The notes below the pieces were generated by a model that did no database searches, was not told where the DNA came from, and saw only the letters and a program-made list of their open reading frames with translations. A DNA stretch of 64,000 bases from Chloroflexota bacterium. GTDB taxonomy: Bacteria > Chloroflexota > Anaerolineae > B4-G1 > SLSP01. Location: the NCBI GenBank assembly GCA_019873645.1, contig JAIOAX010000013.1:1-64000 (forward strand), in the 5' to 3' direction. The position numbers and the translations under genes are program-made. Shown here in pieces: positions 25,015 through 36,383 of this stretch. Within the stretch, counting starts at the first letter, position 1. Each line of letters starts with the position of its first letter.

Positions 25015-25971
25015 ATGCGCATATTGATCACCGGAGCTACCGGATTTGTCGGCGTCCACCTGCGACGCTATTTTCTCACGCATACCCCATGGGACATCAT
25101 CGGTACATGCTACCCTGAATCCCCACCTGCGCCGCTGGATTCGCAACGCGAGAGCCTGCACTTTCTGGATCTGCGCGACGCCGAGGCCACCCGCGCGTTG
25201 TTCACGCAGTTTCCGCCGGATTACATTATCCATCTGGCAGCGCAATCCCATGTCCCCACATCTTATAAAGATCCGTGGGGTACATTGGAAAACAACATCC
25301 GTGGACAACTCAACCTGTTGGAAATCTGTGTGGCGCTCAAGATCGCGCCGCGCACGCTGGTCATCGGTTCGGGCGAGGAATACGGACGGGCCGATGTTGC
25401 CGACCTGCCGCTGACCGAGGACCATCCCTTGCGCCCAGAGAATCCCTACAGCGTCAGTAAGGTGGCCCAGGATGTGATGGGGTATCAGTATTACATCAGC
25501 TACCATCTGCCCGTCGTCCGCATGCGGCCCTTCAATCACGTCGGGCCGGGACAGTCGGCGCGCTTCGTGTTGCCGGCCTTCGCCAGGCAGGTCGCCGAGA
25601 TCGAAGCCGGCAAACAGGCCCCGGTGATGTATGTAGGTAATCTGGAGCCGGCCCGCGACTTCACCGACGTGCGCGACGTAGTGCGCGCTTATCACCTGGC
25701 GCTGCTACACGGCACGCCCGGCGAAGTCTACAACGTCGCTTCGGGAACGCCGTGCACGATCCGCTCGCTGGTGGAACAGTTGACGGCTCTGGCGACCGTC
25801 CCCATCCGTGTGGAAGTTGACCCGGAGCGCTATCGCCCCGCCGACGTGCCCATCATTTACGGCAGCGCAGAGAAATTGCGACGCGATACCGGCTGGGAAC
25901 CACAAATTCCCTTTACCCAAACCGTCCGGGATGTCCTGGACGAATGGCGGCAGTTCACAACAGGAGGATAA
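25015..25971 (+). CDS. rmd: GDP-4-keto-6-deoxy-D-mannose reductase
   Basis: 318 residues of the extended SDR family. The nucleotide-binding motif is GATGFVG at residues 7-13, and the catalytic YSVSK sits in ENPYSVSKVAQ. SHVPTSYKDPWGTLENNIRGQLNLLE and RPFNHVGPGQSARFVLPAF are typical of RMD, which reduces GDP-4-keto-6-deoxymannose to GDP-rhamnose or a C4 epimer. A GDP-mannose dehydratase gene two genes downstream supplies its substrate, so the pair forms a GDP-6-deoxyhexose pathway for surface glycans. Confidence 0.87.
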   Translation: MRILITGATGFVGVHLRRYFLTHTPWDIIGTCYPESPPAPLDSQRESLHFLDLRDAEATRALFTQFPPDYIIHLAAQSHVPTSYKDPWGTLENNIRGQLNLLEICVALKIAPRTLVIGSGEEYGRADVADLPLTEDHPLRPENPYSVSKVAQDVMGYQYYISYHLPVVRMRPFNHVGPGQSARFVLPAFARQVAEIEAGKQAPVMYVGNLEPARDFTDVRDVVRAYHLALLHGTPGEVYNVASGTPCTIRSLVEQLTALATVPIRVEVDPERYRPADVPIIYGSAEKLRRDTGWEPQIPFTQTVRDVLDEWRQFTTGG

Positions 25972-25975
25972 GGCA

Positions 25976-26446
25976 ATGAGCGAGGACAAGGCAATGAACG
26001 AGGAAATTATGGCAGAAGATTGGGTAGATGAAGAGGACAAGGCTACCACAGCCAAGATCGGCGTTTATCGGCACTGGCAATTTACCCTGCGCGATCTCCA
26101 ATGGAAAGCCGAAGAAGTCGAGTACAATCTCGAACAGCAGCGTTATGAACGCGATGTCCTGCAACGGCTCTTTGAGGCCGCGCAGGATGAGCGCGAACGC
26201 AAACACTGGCAGAAACTCATCGCCAAGGTCAATAAGGGGCTGAGCATCACCGAAGCCAAACAGGCCAAACTCGCCCAGAAAGCTGCCTACTGTGAAGCCG
26301 CACTCGCGCTCATCCGCAGCGACCTGGAAGCGGAGGGCATTGACCCCGATACCTGGGAAGAGGATTTCTTCGGCGACGAATTTGAAGATGAATTCGAGGA
26401 CGAGGAAGATTTCGGCGACTTTGACGAGGACGAAATACCATTTTAA
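25976..26446 (+). CDS. Acidic coiled-coil protein of unknown function
   Basis: 156 residues. The middle (about residues 25-105) is alpha-helical and coiled-coil-prone; the last 30 residues are almost only D, E and F (DEFEDEFEDEEDFGDFDEDE). I do not recognise a family. AGGAGG lies nine bases before ATG 25976. It starts four bases after rmd and precedes gmd, so it is inside the GDP-sugar operon. The stop codon lies inside a 30-bp palindrome. It could be a scaffold or chaperone for the pathway; nothing shows this directly. Confidence 0.75.
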   Translation: MSEDKAMNEEIMAEDWVDEEDKATTAKIGVYRHWQFTLRDLQWKAEEVEYNLEQQRYERDVLQRLFEAAQDERERKHWQKLIAKVNKGLSITEAKQAKLAQKAAYCEAALALIRSDLEAEGIDPDTWEEDFFGDEFEDEFEDEEDFGDFDEDEIPF

Positions 26447-26470
26447 CGTTCAAACGTTTGAACGTTAAAA
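26441..26470. promoter_or_regulatory. 30-bp perfect palindrome between the acidic-protein gene and gmd
   Basis: The 30 bases at 26441-26470 equal their own reverse complement. The centre is CAAACGTTTG, flanked by AACGTT on each side and by TTTT/AAAA at the ends. It includes the stop codon of the upstream gene and ends 23 bp before gmd. It may be an operator, an attenuating hairpin or a terminator that works both ways. Confidence 0.6.
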
Positions 26471-26478
26471 CGCTATAA

Positions 26479-28903
<2,425 letters not shown>

Positions 28904-28924
28904 GATTCCCCTGTTCACACGCTC

Positions 28925-28965
28925 AAGAACGGGCGGAATGGTATTCCGCCCGTTCTTATATGTTT
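28925..28965 (+). terminator. Intrinsic terminator of the GDP-sugar operon
   Basis: The 15-bp perfect stem 28925-28939 / 28943-28957 has a three-base loop and is followed by ATATGTTT. It is placed 22 bp after the phosphohexomutase stop. Confidence 0.8.
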
Positions 28966-29060
28966 GAAACTCTACAACGTTTTTTAACTCAATCGTAACC
29001 GGCTTGAAACCTCGCGGCGGCGGCATCTGTGGTATGCTAGGTAGCGTACAGGGAGGAAAG

Positions 29061-29969
29061 ATGCACTGGATTCTAACAACACCGGACGCTTTTACGCTGA
29101 CGCAGGTGCTCCGCCGTTCGCAATGGCTGCTCCATCCACCGTTCAGCATGAACCGCGCTCGAGATCATCTGGATCGCGTGGAACGCCTGGCCTCGGGAAA
29201 TGTCATTGATTTGACGATTTCTCAGGTCCCGGCGGGATTGATCATCCAGAGCCATGAACGCTTGAGTGGCAAAGATACGGAGGAAGTCAGCCACAAAGTC
29301 TGGCGCATGCTGCGGCTAGGGGAAGACTTCCAGCCCTTTCTCGAAGTTGCACGTCACCTTCACGGCTTGGAGACAGCCGCACGGAATGGTATGCAGATTC
29401 TCCGAGGGGCCACGCTTTTCGAGGATGTGGTCAAGGCGGTCATCCTCACAACCACAGACAAAACACTGCAAGGATCACGTATCACGTGGCTGGTGGATCG
29501 CTTTGGCGATTCCCTCCCCAGCAACCCCACGCGCCACGCTTTTCCTACCCCCGAACAACTTCTCTGGGAGCAAGACGTTTTGAGCGAGATGTTCGATCCC
29601 ATCCTGGTCAGTAAACTCATCAGGATTGCTGCCGTATTTTCCGACGCCGGAGAACAAGTTACGGTTCTCACGGAAGCCAACCTTCCCCTGGAAGACCTCA
29701 TTGCCGAGCTGACGCATCTTCTGAACCTGGATGCCGCGGCGCTGGGGCTGGTGATGCTTAGCCTGGGACGCTATGACTACATTCCCACCGACCCCTACGC
29801 CCAACAACATATCCACCAACATCAAAAAGGATATTCTCTCACAGCGCAGGATGTGCATGCTATGTTCGAACCGCTACAACCGTGGGGGGGACTGGCCTTC
29901 TGGCTTTGGGATTGGTCGGCGGCCCTGCCGACTTTTGAGACTCTGCGAGGCGTGCAATGGAGAACTTGA
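29061..29969 (+). CDS. HhH-GPD-like DNA glycosylase superfamily protein
   Basis: 302 residues. ILRGATLFEDVVKAVILTTTD resembles the entry helices of HhH-GPD base-excision glycosylases, and LSLGRYDYIPTDPYA near residue 238 has an aspartate in the region where the catalytic Asp of AlkA/OGG proteins lies. The helix-hairpin-helix itself is weakly conserved. It would remove damaged bases. GGGAGG precedes ATG 29061; the frame upstream of it is not needed. It overlaps the next gene by 13 bp. I am moderately sure of the superfamily and not of the substrate. Confidence 0.6.
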   Translation: MHWILTTPDAFTLTQVLRRSQWLLHPPFSMNRARDHLDRVERLASGNVIDLTISQVPAGLIIQSHERLSGKDTEEVSHKVWRMLRLGEDFQPFLEVARHLHGLETAARNGMQILRGATLFEDVVKAVILTTTDKTLQGSRITWLVDRFGDSLPSNPTRHAFPTPEQLLWEQDVLSEMFDPILVSKLIRIAAVFSDAGEQVTVLTEANLPLEDLIAELTHLLNLDAAALGLVMLSLGRYDYIPTDPYAQQHIHQHQKGYSLTAQDVHAMFEPLQPWGGLAFWLWDWSAALPTFETLRGVQWRT

Positions 29970-31768
29970 AAATCAGCTCCCAACAGGCCAATGAGATGTT
30001 AATGCAGCTTGAAGCCCAGATGCGCCAACAGCGTTACGCCTTGCAAAACGGCGCTGCACCTCAGGCCCTGGCAACCTACCTGGAAAGCTGGGAAACGACG
30101 CTGCGGCATATCCAAACCGAAATGCTGCTCGCCAAAAACACTCAGCTCAGCCTGTTTTACGAGGTTTCACGGCCTATCTACGCTTCGCTGGATTGGCGCA
30201 AAACCCTGCAAGCCGTGCTGGATGCCTTCATCACCCTCACGGGGGCCGAACGCGGCCTGTTGTTTGTCCTGGATGCGGATAACCACCCCCAGGTGGAAAT
30301 GGTGCGCACGGCCAGCCACACTTCCTTTTCGGAAACTGACATTACCTACAGCCGCAGCGTCGTGCAGCAAACGCTTGAAAAAAGAAGTGCCATCCTCTCC
30401 AGCAATGCCCAGGTGGACCCGCGTTTCACGGAGAGCGACAGCATTATTGCCTATGGCTTGCGTTCCATCCTCTGTGCGCCTCTGATCCACAACAATCAGG
30501 TCTTGGGGGCAATCTACCTGGACAACCGCGCACGCACCGGCGTTTTTACACCCGAAGATATGGCGACACTGAGCGCCTTCGCCAATAATGCCGCCGTTGC
30601 CCTATACAACGCTCAGACCCACCAGAAAACCGATCAAGCACTCGCCGAAAAGATCCGTGAACTGACCATCCTCCAGGAAATGACGCGCGACCTCAACGCC
30701 AGCCTGCACTTCAATCGCGTGATGGAGCGCAGCACAGCCTGGGCCATCGCTGCCTCCGGCGCCGAGGCCGGCGTGCTGGGGCTTGTCGCCGAAGACGGCA
30801 TACGCTGGATCACCAAACTCAGCAATATCAAGCCGGATGACCGGCTGGCAGCCCGCTGTATGGGGACACACGAGCCATACCTTGAAGAGCATTGCCTGGT
30901 GTTGCCGCTCCTGCGTGAGGACCGGCCCATCGGCGTGCTCTACCTGACGGCGGAAGGGCGTACATTCAAAGAGAACAAACTCGAATTCATCACCCGCGTG
31001 GCCGATCATATAGCGATTGCTGTGGACAATGCGCGCCTCTACGAAGCCTTGCGTCAGGCCAACCTCACCCGCGCCGAGTTCATTTCGACCCTGGCGCACG
31101 AACTGCGCACACCGCTGGCCTGCATCTGGGGATACCTTGAGATGCTCGGCGGGGAAATGGTGGGGTCATTGACGCCGCAACAGCAAGAATTCGTCGAAAC
31201 CATCGGTGAGAGCGTACAAAACATCGAAACGTTTGTCAACAATATCGTGGACCTCTCACAAATCGAGGCCGGACGGCTGCGCCTCGTGCCACGCGAGGTC
31301 AACATGCGTGTGGCGATTGATGAGGCCCTAAAAGCAACGGCGAAGAAAACGGCAAAGAAGCAGCAATCCTGCACGGTGGATTTGTGGGAGGGACTGCCGG
31401 CGGCCTACGCCGATCCCGACCGGCTGCGACAGATTTTGAATATCTTGATTCACAATGCGGCCAAATATACCCCCCCCTGCGGCGTCATCACCATTAAAGC
31501 CTGGCTTTCTGCCGATGAACCCAACTTCATCCGTTGTGCCGTGAGTGACACCGGCATCGGCATCAGCCCGGAAAACCAGGCACACCTCTTCACCAAATTC
31601 TTCCGCATTGCCGACCCGACCGCAAATGAAGCCAACGGCGGCGGCCTGGGACTGGTCATCGCCAAGAATCTGGTGGAAATGCACGGAGGGCGCATCTGGC
31701 TGGAAAGCACCCCCGGCCAGGGCAGCACATTCTACTTCACCGTGCCGATCGCTATGCCGGGTTTGTAA
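29957..31768 (+). CDS. Cytoplasmic sensor histidine kinase with two GAF domains
   Basis: 603 residues, no transmembrane segment. GAF 1 is at about 70-210 (ERGLLFVLD, CAPLIHNNQVLGAIYLDN) and GAF 2 at about 230-360 (VLPLLREDRPIGVLYLTAEG). The HisKA box is STLAHELRTPL with His381, and the HATPase has N box ILIHNAAKY, G1 DTGIGI and G2 GGGLGLVIAKNL. It senses an intracellular small molecule or redox signal. No cognate response regulator is adjacent. It overlaps the glycosylase-like gene, so the two are co-expressed, perhaps linking DNA damage or stress to signalling (inference). Confidence 0.9.
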   Translation: MENLKISSQQANEMLMQLEAQMRQQRYALQNGAAPQALATYLESWETTLRHIQTEMLLAKNTQLSLFYEVSRPIYASLDWRKTLQAVLDAFITLTGAERGLLFVLDADNHPQVEMVRTASHTSFSETDITYSRSVVQQTLEKRSAILSSNAQVDPRFTESDSIIAYGLRSILCAPLIHNNQVLGAIYLDNRARTGVFTPEDMATLSAFANNAAVALYNAQTHQKTDQALAEKIRELTILQEMTRDLNASLHFNRVMERSTAWAIAASGAEAGVLGLVAEDGIRWITKLSNIKPDDRLAARCMGTHEPYLEEHCLVLPLLREDRPIGVLYLTAEGRTFKENKLEFITRVADHIAIAVDNARLYEALRQANLTRAEFISTLAHELRTPLACIWGYLEMLGGEMVGSLTPQQQEFVETIGESVQNIETFVNNIVDLSQIEAGRLRLVPREVNMRVAIDEALKATAKKTAKKQQSCTVDLWEGLPAAYADPDRLRQILNILIHNAAKYTPPCGVITIKAWLSADEPNFIRCAVSDTGIGISPENQAHLFTKFFRIADPTANEANGGGLGLVIAKNLVEMHGGRIWLESTPGQGSTFYFTVPIAMPGL

Positions 31769-31835
31769 CAAGTTCGGTCATGCCTCGCACAACGGGCCTG
31801 GACACCCCGATGTGTGCATGATTCCTCCTCTGTAC

Positions 31836-31862
31836 CCCTCCCGCGAAGCGGGAGGGTTTTTT
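31836..31862 (+). terminator. Intrinsic terminator after the GAF kinase
   Basis: CCCTCCCGC and GCGGGAGGG pair around GAA and are followed by TTTTTT. It overlaps the stop of the convergent amidase gene. Confidence 0.85.
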
Positions 31863-34533
31863 AATCCTGCCGTACAATCAAAGGGAGAAATATCCGTTCT
31901 ATACCCACGTGCAAGACATCGAGGAAATCCAGGGCGCGCGCCATTACCCCATCGCGCGTCGGACGCGGTACCACCTCAAGGGGGAAGCCTAACACCAGCA
32001 AACGTTGTTGACCGGAGGCGAACTGTACTGCCGCGGCGCCGCCCGTTCCGCCAGCATACTCAAGCGCCGTTGTCGCGCCACTTAGAGGCGTCAATACATC
32101 GGGGGCGTCGGCGGCGTACTCCTCCGGCGCATTGAAAGTGAAGGCCGGCAAGCCGGCAAAGGTGCCGGTTATCGTTGGTCGGACAGCATACGTCTCCGCA
32201 TCATCGGCGACGCAGGCGGTATGCAGCATCTCGCGCAGGAACGCCGGAGCACGTCCCAGCGCGTCAAGGTCCCAGGCCAGGTTCGTCCCCGAAATCAACA
32301 GGGCACGCCCACTGTTAAGATACGTCGTCAGTGCAGCGCGCTCGGCAACATTCAATGTGCCGTCTTCCAACGTACCTTCTTCGCCGAGAATCCAATCCAC
32401 TATCAACGCATCTTGCAGCGAGACCAGGCCATCCGCGACGGCCTCGTTGCTGGCGCTGCTCCATGCATAAATCGCCGGCACCGATAGCCCATGGGCCACC
32501 ACGGCGTTTTGCGGATTCATGCGCCGGAGCCACATACGTGCGTTGACGCCTTCCACCGGATCGTTTTCGATGACGGCGCCCGCAGCGTCGAGCCGATCAA
32601 AGCCGTTGACGATTAACAGCGTGGGATGATTGCCCACCCGCGCCCCCAAAACCTCCGTAGGCAGGGATTCGCCGCCGGCATTGGTGGCCGTGACACGCAC
32701 AAAGAGCATCTGCCCCGGGCTGAGTCCGGTCAGGGTGTAGGCTGTTCCGGTAACCGCGAGCGGCGCGCCCCACGCAAACCCATCCGGGCTGGTGTAGATA
32801 TGATAGCCCGTCGCAGCTTCGCCGCGCAATCCCACAGCGTCCGTTGGGGAGGGCTGCCAGGCTATGTGCAGCGCTCCGCCGCCGAGATTTTGTACGCGCA
32901 AATGCGTTGGCGGCTCCGGCGCAGTGAGCAGATCCACACCATCACGCAATTCGAAATAACGCACCACGCCCTGGTAGACTGCCCGCGCCGCCAATTGAAC
33001 AAAGCGCGGGTCCTTGAGCGCCTGCGCCTCAATCGGATTGTCGTGAAACGCGACTTCCAACAACACGCCGGGCATCTGCGTCGCAGGTGTGTCGTCCCAC
33101 AGCAAGCGCAGCTCGCCCAAATCGGCCTGGCGCTTGCCGCGATCCGTCCAGCCGGCATCCCAACCCACCCAAATATCGTGGAGCAGTTCATCATGGACGG
33201 CCGTTTGCAGCAGCAAGCTCCCCGGCGTGCGGGGATAGGTGTCGCCATTGTGAACGTAGGACTCGGTACCCCGCACCATACCGTCGTAGCCGTTGGTGTG
33301 CCAGGAGATGAACAGGGCATCTTCGCCACTGCCGGCGTGATTCCAACGTGCAAATATCGGGCGGGCCGTGACATCGTTGAAGTTTTCCCAGTCGTCGTAA
33401 TTCAGCCCCATCCACTGGCTGTAATAAAACGTTGCCGTCTCCCACCAGGGGCGCTGCGGTGGATAAGGAGCGTCGGTCACGATACCACTCAGGCTATCGA
33501 AGCTCCCGCTGCCCAGGCGCAGCGCGTCGGCAATCACCACCGCGCCGCCGCCCACCGCCGAGGCGTTGTCCAGTGTCACCGTGGCCGTTCCGGCGTAAAA
33601 GGGAAATGTGCCCAGGTAACGCCAGGTGGGGCGGCGCAGCCGTTGATCGAGATACATGTGCGCGGTTCCGCCCGCGTGAGAGATGGCATAATGGGCATCC
33701 GGGGCGCGGTTTGCACCGGGATAAACCCATGCGTATAACGCATAAATTCCGCTACGGGGAACGGCAATGCGCCAGATTGCCGCAGATGTAGGGGCACCCA
33801 GCACCGTAGCGGCAAAACGGTAGGTCCCGTCGGCATAGCCGGCAGCGCCCCCCGTGGCCCACGCGCCGGTTTCGACATAGCCCGGCGCGCCCTGGTCGTT
33901 GTCCACAATGACGCGCGCTGTGTTCCAATCGCGTTCACGGACGGGGATGACCGTAGCCCCGGCATTCTCCAGATAGGGAATCAGGTATTGCCCAACGGCT
34001 TCGGCGTTGTTGTGGTCCTCGATCACTGTCTCGGTGACGCCACGCTGTACCCGCCAATCCTTTGACGCATAGCTCCACAGCCAGCCATGGCCCGCGCTGA
34101 GGTAAATCGTCTTGCCGGCAAGACCACGTGGAAACAAGACTGTGGTAGAACCAGAGGCGACATTAGTCGGGGAATGGATAACGGGAACAGTCTGCCGGGC
34201 CGTCGTGTGCGGCAGAAAGCTCGAAAGCGCCCGGCACGCACCGGTTTCGGGATCAAAGGTCTCAACGTGCAACTCGCGCCAATCGAGAGGCGTGAGCGCC
34301 TGTTGGACGGCAGTTTGTATCATTTCGGCGCCCAGGCCGTTGTCGGCACGCAAGTCTTGCAGCGGGATGTCGAGGCAAACGGTCAACATGTGGCCGACGA
34401 ACGTCGTCTCCCGCACTTCCCAGTGCAGGCCGGCCCCGGCAAGTAAAACGATGATATCCGGCGGTGGATTAACCACCGCCGGCACTGCCGTCAGCAATCC
34501 CAACGCCAAAACAACCCTGAACAGTATCCGCAA
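31861..34533 (-). CDS. N-acetylmuramoyl-L-alanine amidase with fused extracellular domains
   Basis: 890 residues. A signal peptide or anchor (residues 1-25) comes before a GerM-like N-terminal part. The Amidase_3 zinc domain carries SAGHGW, an acidic ligand in VIEDHNNAE, SWHTNGYDG and the catalytic LLEVAFHDN. Inserted inside it is a 160-residue beta domain (TYRFAATVLGAPTSAAIW onward). After it are an Fn3 domain (APEPPTHLRVQNL) and a glutamine-amidotransferase-like or Rossmann-type C-terminal domain, and the chain ends RIFLPLIVRQD. It should cut the amide between muramic acid and the peptide stem in growth or septation. The start is TTG 34533 with a weak ribosome site, so the N-terminus is uncertain. 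Confidence 0.85.
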   Translation of the reverse strand: MRILFRVVLALGLLTAVPAVVNPPPDIIVLLAGAGLHWEVRETTFVGHMLTVCLDIPLQDLRADNGLGAEMIQTAVQQALTPLDWRELHVETFDPETGACRALSSFLPHTTARQTVPVIHSPTNVASGSTTVLFPRGLAGKTIYLSAGHGWLWSYASKDWRVQRGVTETVIEDHNNAEAVGQYLIPYLENAGATVIPVRERDWNTARVIVDNDQGAPGYVETGAWATGGAAGYADGTYRFAATVLGAPTSAAIWRIAVPRSGIYALYAWVYPGANRAPDAHYAISHAGGTAHMYLDQRLRRPTWRYLGTFPFYAGTATVTLDNASAVGGGAVVIADALRLGSGSFDSLSGIVTDAPYPPQRPWWETATFYYSQWMGLNYDDWENFNDVTARPIFARWNHAGSGEDALFISWHTNGYDGMVRGTESYVHNGDTYPRTPGSLLLQTAVHDELLHDIWVGWDAGWTDRGKRQADLGELRLLWDDTPATQMPGVLLEVAFHDNPIEAQALKDPRFVQLAARAVYQGVVRYFELRDGVDLLTAPEPPTHLRVQNLGGGALHIAWQPSPTDAVGLRGEAATGYHIYTSPDGFAWGAPLAVTGTAYTLTGLSPGQMLFVRVTATNAGGESLPTEVLGARVGNHPTLLIVNGFDRLDAAGAVIENDPVEGVNARMWLRRMNPQNAVVAHGLSVPAIYAWSSASNEAVADGLVSLQDALIVDWILGEEGTLEDGTLNVAERAALTTYLNSGRALLISGTNLAWDLDALGRAPAFLREMLHTACVADDAETYAVRPTITGTFAGLPAFTFNAPEEYAADAPDVLTPLSGATTALEYAGGTGGAAAVQFASGQQRLLVLGFPLEVVPRPTRDGVMARALDFLDVLHVGIERIFLPLIVRQD

Positions 34534-34542
34534 TGTAGCTCG

Positions 34543-35082
34543 CTACCGTCGGTCGCCTGCCGATGAAATGACTTCCGGTTCTACCGGCCTGTAGACCGGT
34601 GAGCGGGTATCGCCCTGGCTCGAATCGGCTTTTGAAGTCACTTCTAATTCTACTGTCACATAGCCCTCATTATCGGAAAGAATATCATCATTGATGCGTA
34701 AGTAAAGCAGGCCAGAACGCTCGGCGTAGAATGTCCCGCCGCGACCGACGATAAAGATGGGGCCATCTTCACCAATGCGCCCCAAAAGCACGCCCCCGGC
34801 AATCCCGTTAATGGGATAGGTATCCGGAGCACGATATTTATGGTGGCCTTCCGGGCCATGATACTCACCCGGCGTATATAGCCACGTTCCCTGCGCACGC
34901 ATACGCATAAGGTCGCCCTGGTTCACATAGACGCCCACGCTTTGCCAATCCCGGTAGGCATAGATACGCGGCTGCGATAGAGCATTCTGGCCGATGGGAC
35001 CAACACCACGGCGTATGAGCCACACGCCGGCACTGCCCAACACAAGCACCGTCAAGAGTACCATAATCCCCGCACGTTTCAT
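34543..35082 (-). CDS. LecA/PA-IL-like lectin domain protein with signal anchor
   Basis: 179 residues with an N-terminal helix (about 5-24). The body VGVYVNQGDLMRMRAQGTW to GLLYLRINDDILSDNEGYVTVEL follows the PA-IL (LecA) beta-sandwich pattern, including the LGRIG strand and the INDD...SDNEG calcium/galactose loop. The last 25 residues are Ser/Pro-rich. It likely binds galactosides at the cell surface. It stands nine bases upstream of the amidase and is co-transcribed, so it may help place the amidase or bind wall sugars (inference). Confidence 0.75.
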   Translation of the reverse strand: MKRAGIMVLLTVLVLGSAGVWLIRRGVGPIGQNALSQPRIYAYRDWQSVGVYVNQGDLMRMRAQGTWLYTPGEYHGPEGHHKYRAPDTYPINGIAGGVLLGRIGEDGPIFIVGRGGTFYAERSGLLYLRINDDILSDNEGYVTVELEVTSKADSSQGDTRSPVYRPVEPEVISSAGDRR

Positions 35083-35098
35083 AGCCAGCTCCTTTTAC

Positions 35099-35173
35099 GG
35101 TAGACAGTAGTCGGTAGACGGTAGACAGGGGGACAAGGCTTCCCCGTCTACTGTCTACTGTCTACCGTCTACT
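35099..35173. repeat. Inverted short-word array (GTAGACG / CGTCTAC)
   Basis: The left half has GTAGACAGTAGTCG words, and the right half has GTCTACTGTCTACCGTCTAC as its near complement, so the RNA can fold. It lies between the SPFH gene and the lectin gene. The TAG stop of the SPFH gene is a word of this array. Confidence 0.8.
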
Positions 35174-36131
35174 CCCCTGACGTCCGCAGTTCAATGACAG
35201 GTACGGTTTCACCGGAGCCACCGCTGATGATCCATTTGCTGTTGTCCTTCAACTGTTGAGCAATGAGCAATTGCAGGTATTTCTCACCCAGCTCGCCTTT
35301 CCCCTGGAGCGCCGTGAGGAGCGCCTGCATGGCTTCGCGCTCGGCAGCAGAGGTGAGAGCAATGCGCTGCGCGTCGGCTTCGGCCAGGGCGGTGATTTCG
35401 TAGGCGCTGCCTTCGGCTTTTTTCTGCGCGGCGTAGAACTCGGCGTCCGCCAGGGTACGGCGTTGCGCAGCTTCGGCTTGCGCCTGTTCCTGCCGCTGTA
35501 CGGCAACCATGCGATCCTTGATTGCCATCACCACCTCCTCGGGTGGCGACGCAGATTGGATTTGTACCGTGACGAACTCAACGCCGTATTGCTGTTCCTT
35601 CTCACGCAGCGCCGCCATCACCTCATTGTTCATATCCGCGCGGCTGTGCATCACTTCGGTCATTTCCTTCGTGTTGACGACGTCCCGCAGTTTGCCCTGG
35701 ACAAACTCGAAGATGATGCGTTCCGGGTCGTCCACCTCCAGGGCGAAACGTTGGGGATCGCTCACCCGGTAGGTATATTGCAACGAGACATCCATCGTTA
35801 CGTCGTCGGAAGTCATGGCCGAGACACGTTCCACATAGCCCAGACGCTCGTTCACCTTGACGATGATCACCGTATCCACCAGCGGAATTTGTACATGCCA
35901 ACCGGGTTCGTCAACAGCGATGAAGCGCCCGCCGCGCAAGTGCAAGCCACGCTCGTAAGCATGGATTTTGTAAATGGCGGAACGCCCGATCAACACGAGC
36001 AATACCAGTACAATGATCGCCGCCAGTACAATTGTTGCCAGCTTAAAGAGCCGTTCCAGCAGTCCCAGAGCCGGTTCTGGGGACTTGCCCCCCGAATAAT
36101 GGACATCCGGCGCCATAGTTGTTTGTGTCAT
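35169..36131 (-). CDS. SPFH/Band 7 (stomatin-prohibitin) membrane protein
   Basis: 320 residues: one transmembrane helix (about 31-50), then a Band 7 domain (HAYERGLHLRGGRFIAVDEPGWH to MTSDDVTMDVSLQYTYRV), and a C-terminal coiled coil rich in AEA repeats (about 205-280, QAEAAQRRTLADAEF). The family forms membrane scaffolds and regulates proteases or lipid domains. GGAGG lies six bases before the ATG. The divergent space upstream is a long word array. The stop lies in the array at 35099-35173. Confidence 0.9.
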   Translation of the reverse strand: MTQTTMAPDVHYSGGKSPEPALGLLERLFKLATIVLAAIIVLVLLVLIGRSAIYKIHAYERGLHLRGGRFIAVDEPGWHVQIPLVDTVIIVKVNERLGYVERVSAMTSDDVTMDVSLQYTYRVSDPQRFALEVDDPERIIFEFVQGKLRDVVNTKEMTEVMHSRADMNNEVMAALREKEQQYGVEFVTVQIQSASPPEEVVMAIKDRMVAVQRQEQAQAEAAQRRTLADAEFYAAQKKAEGSAYEITALAEADAQRIALTSAAEREAMQALLTALQGKGELGEKYLQLLIAQQLKDNSKWIISGGSGETVPVIELRTSGE

Positions 36132-36181
36132 AATACACCTCCACTGTTGAGATATAGTATGTCCTCAGTGTAAACGAAGTG

Positions 36182-36382
36182 GAAGGTGCTGTCTACTGTG
36201 AGAATCTACAGGTTGAATCAGCGAATGAGCGAATCAGCGAATGAGCGAATCAGCGAATGAGCGAATCAGCGAATGAAGAATCGAGAATCAGCGAATGGAG
36301 AATCGGCAAATCCTGCCCCTTGCCCCTTGCCTCTTGCCCCTTGCCTCTTGCCCCTTGCCTCTTGCCTCTTGCCTCTTGCCCC
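36182..36382. repeat. Compound short-word array (AATCAGCG, then CTTGCCCC)
   Basis: GTCTACTGTG remnants, then about ten AATCAGCG / AATGAGCG words (36214-36310), then about nine CTTGCCCC / CTTGCCTC words (36316-36380). It accounts for nearly all of the 250-bp gene-free stretch between the SPFH and regulator genes. Confidence 0.88.
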
Positions 36383-36383
36383 C

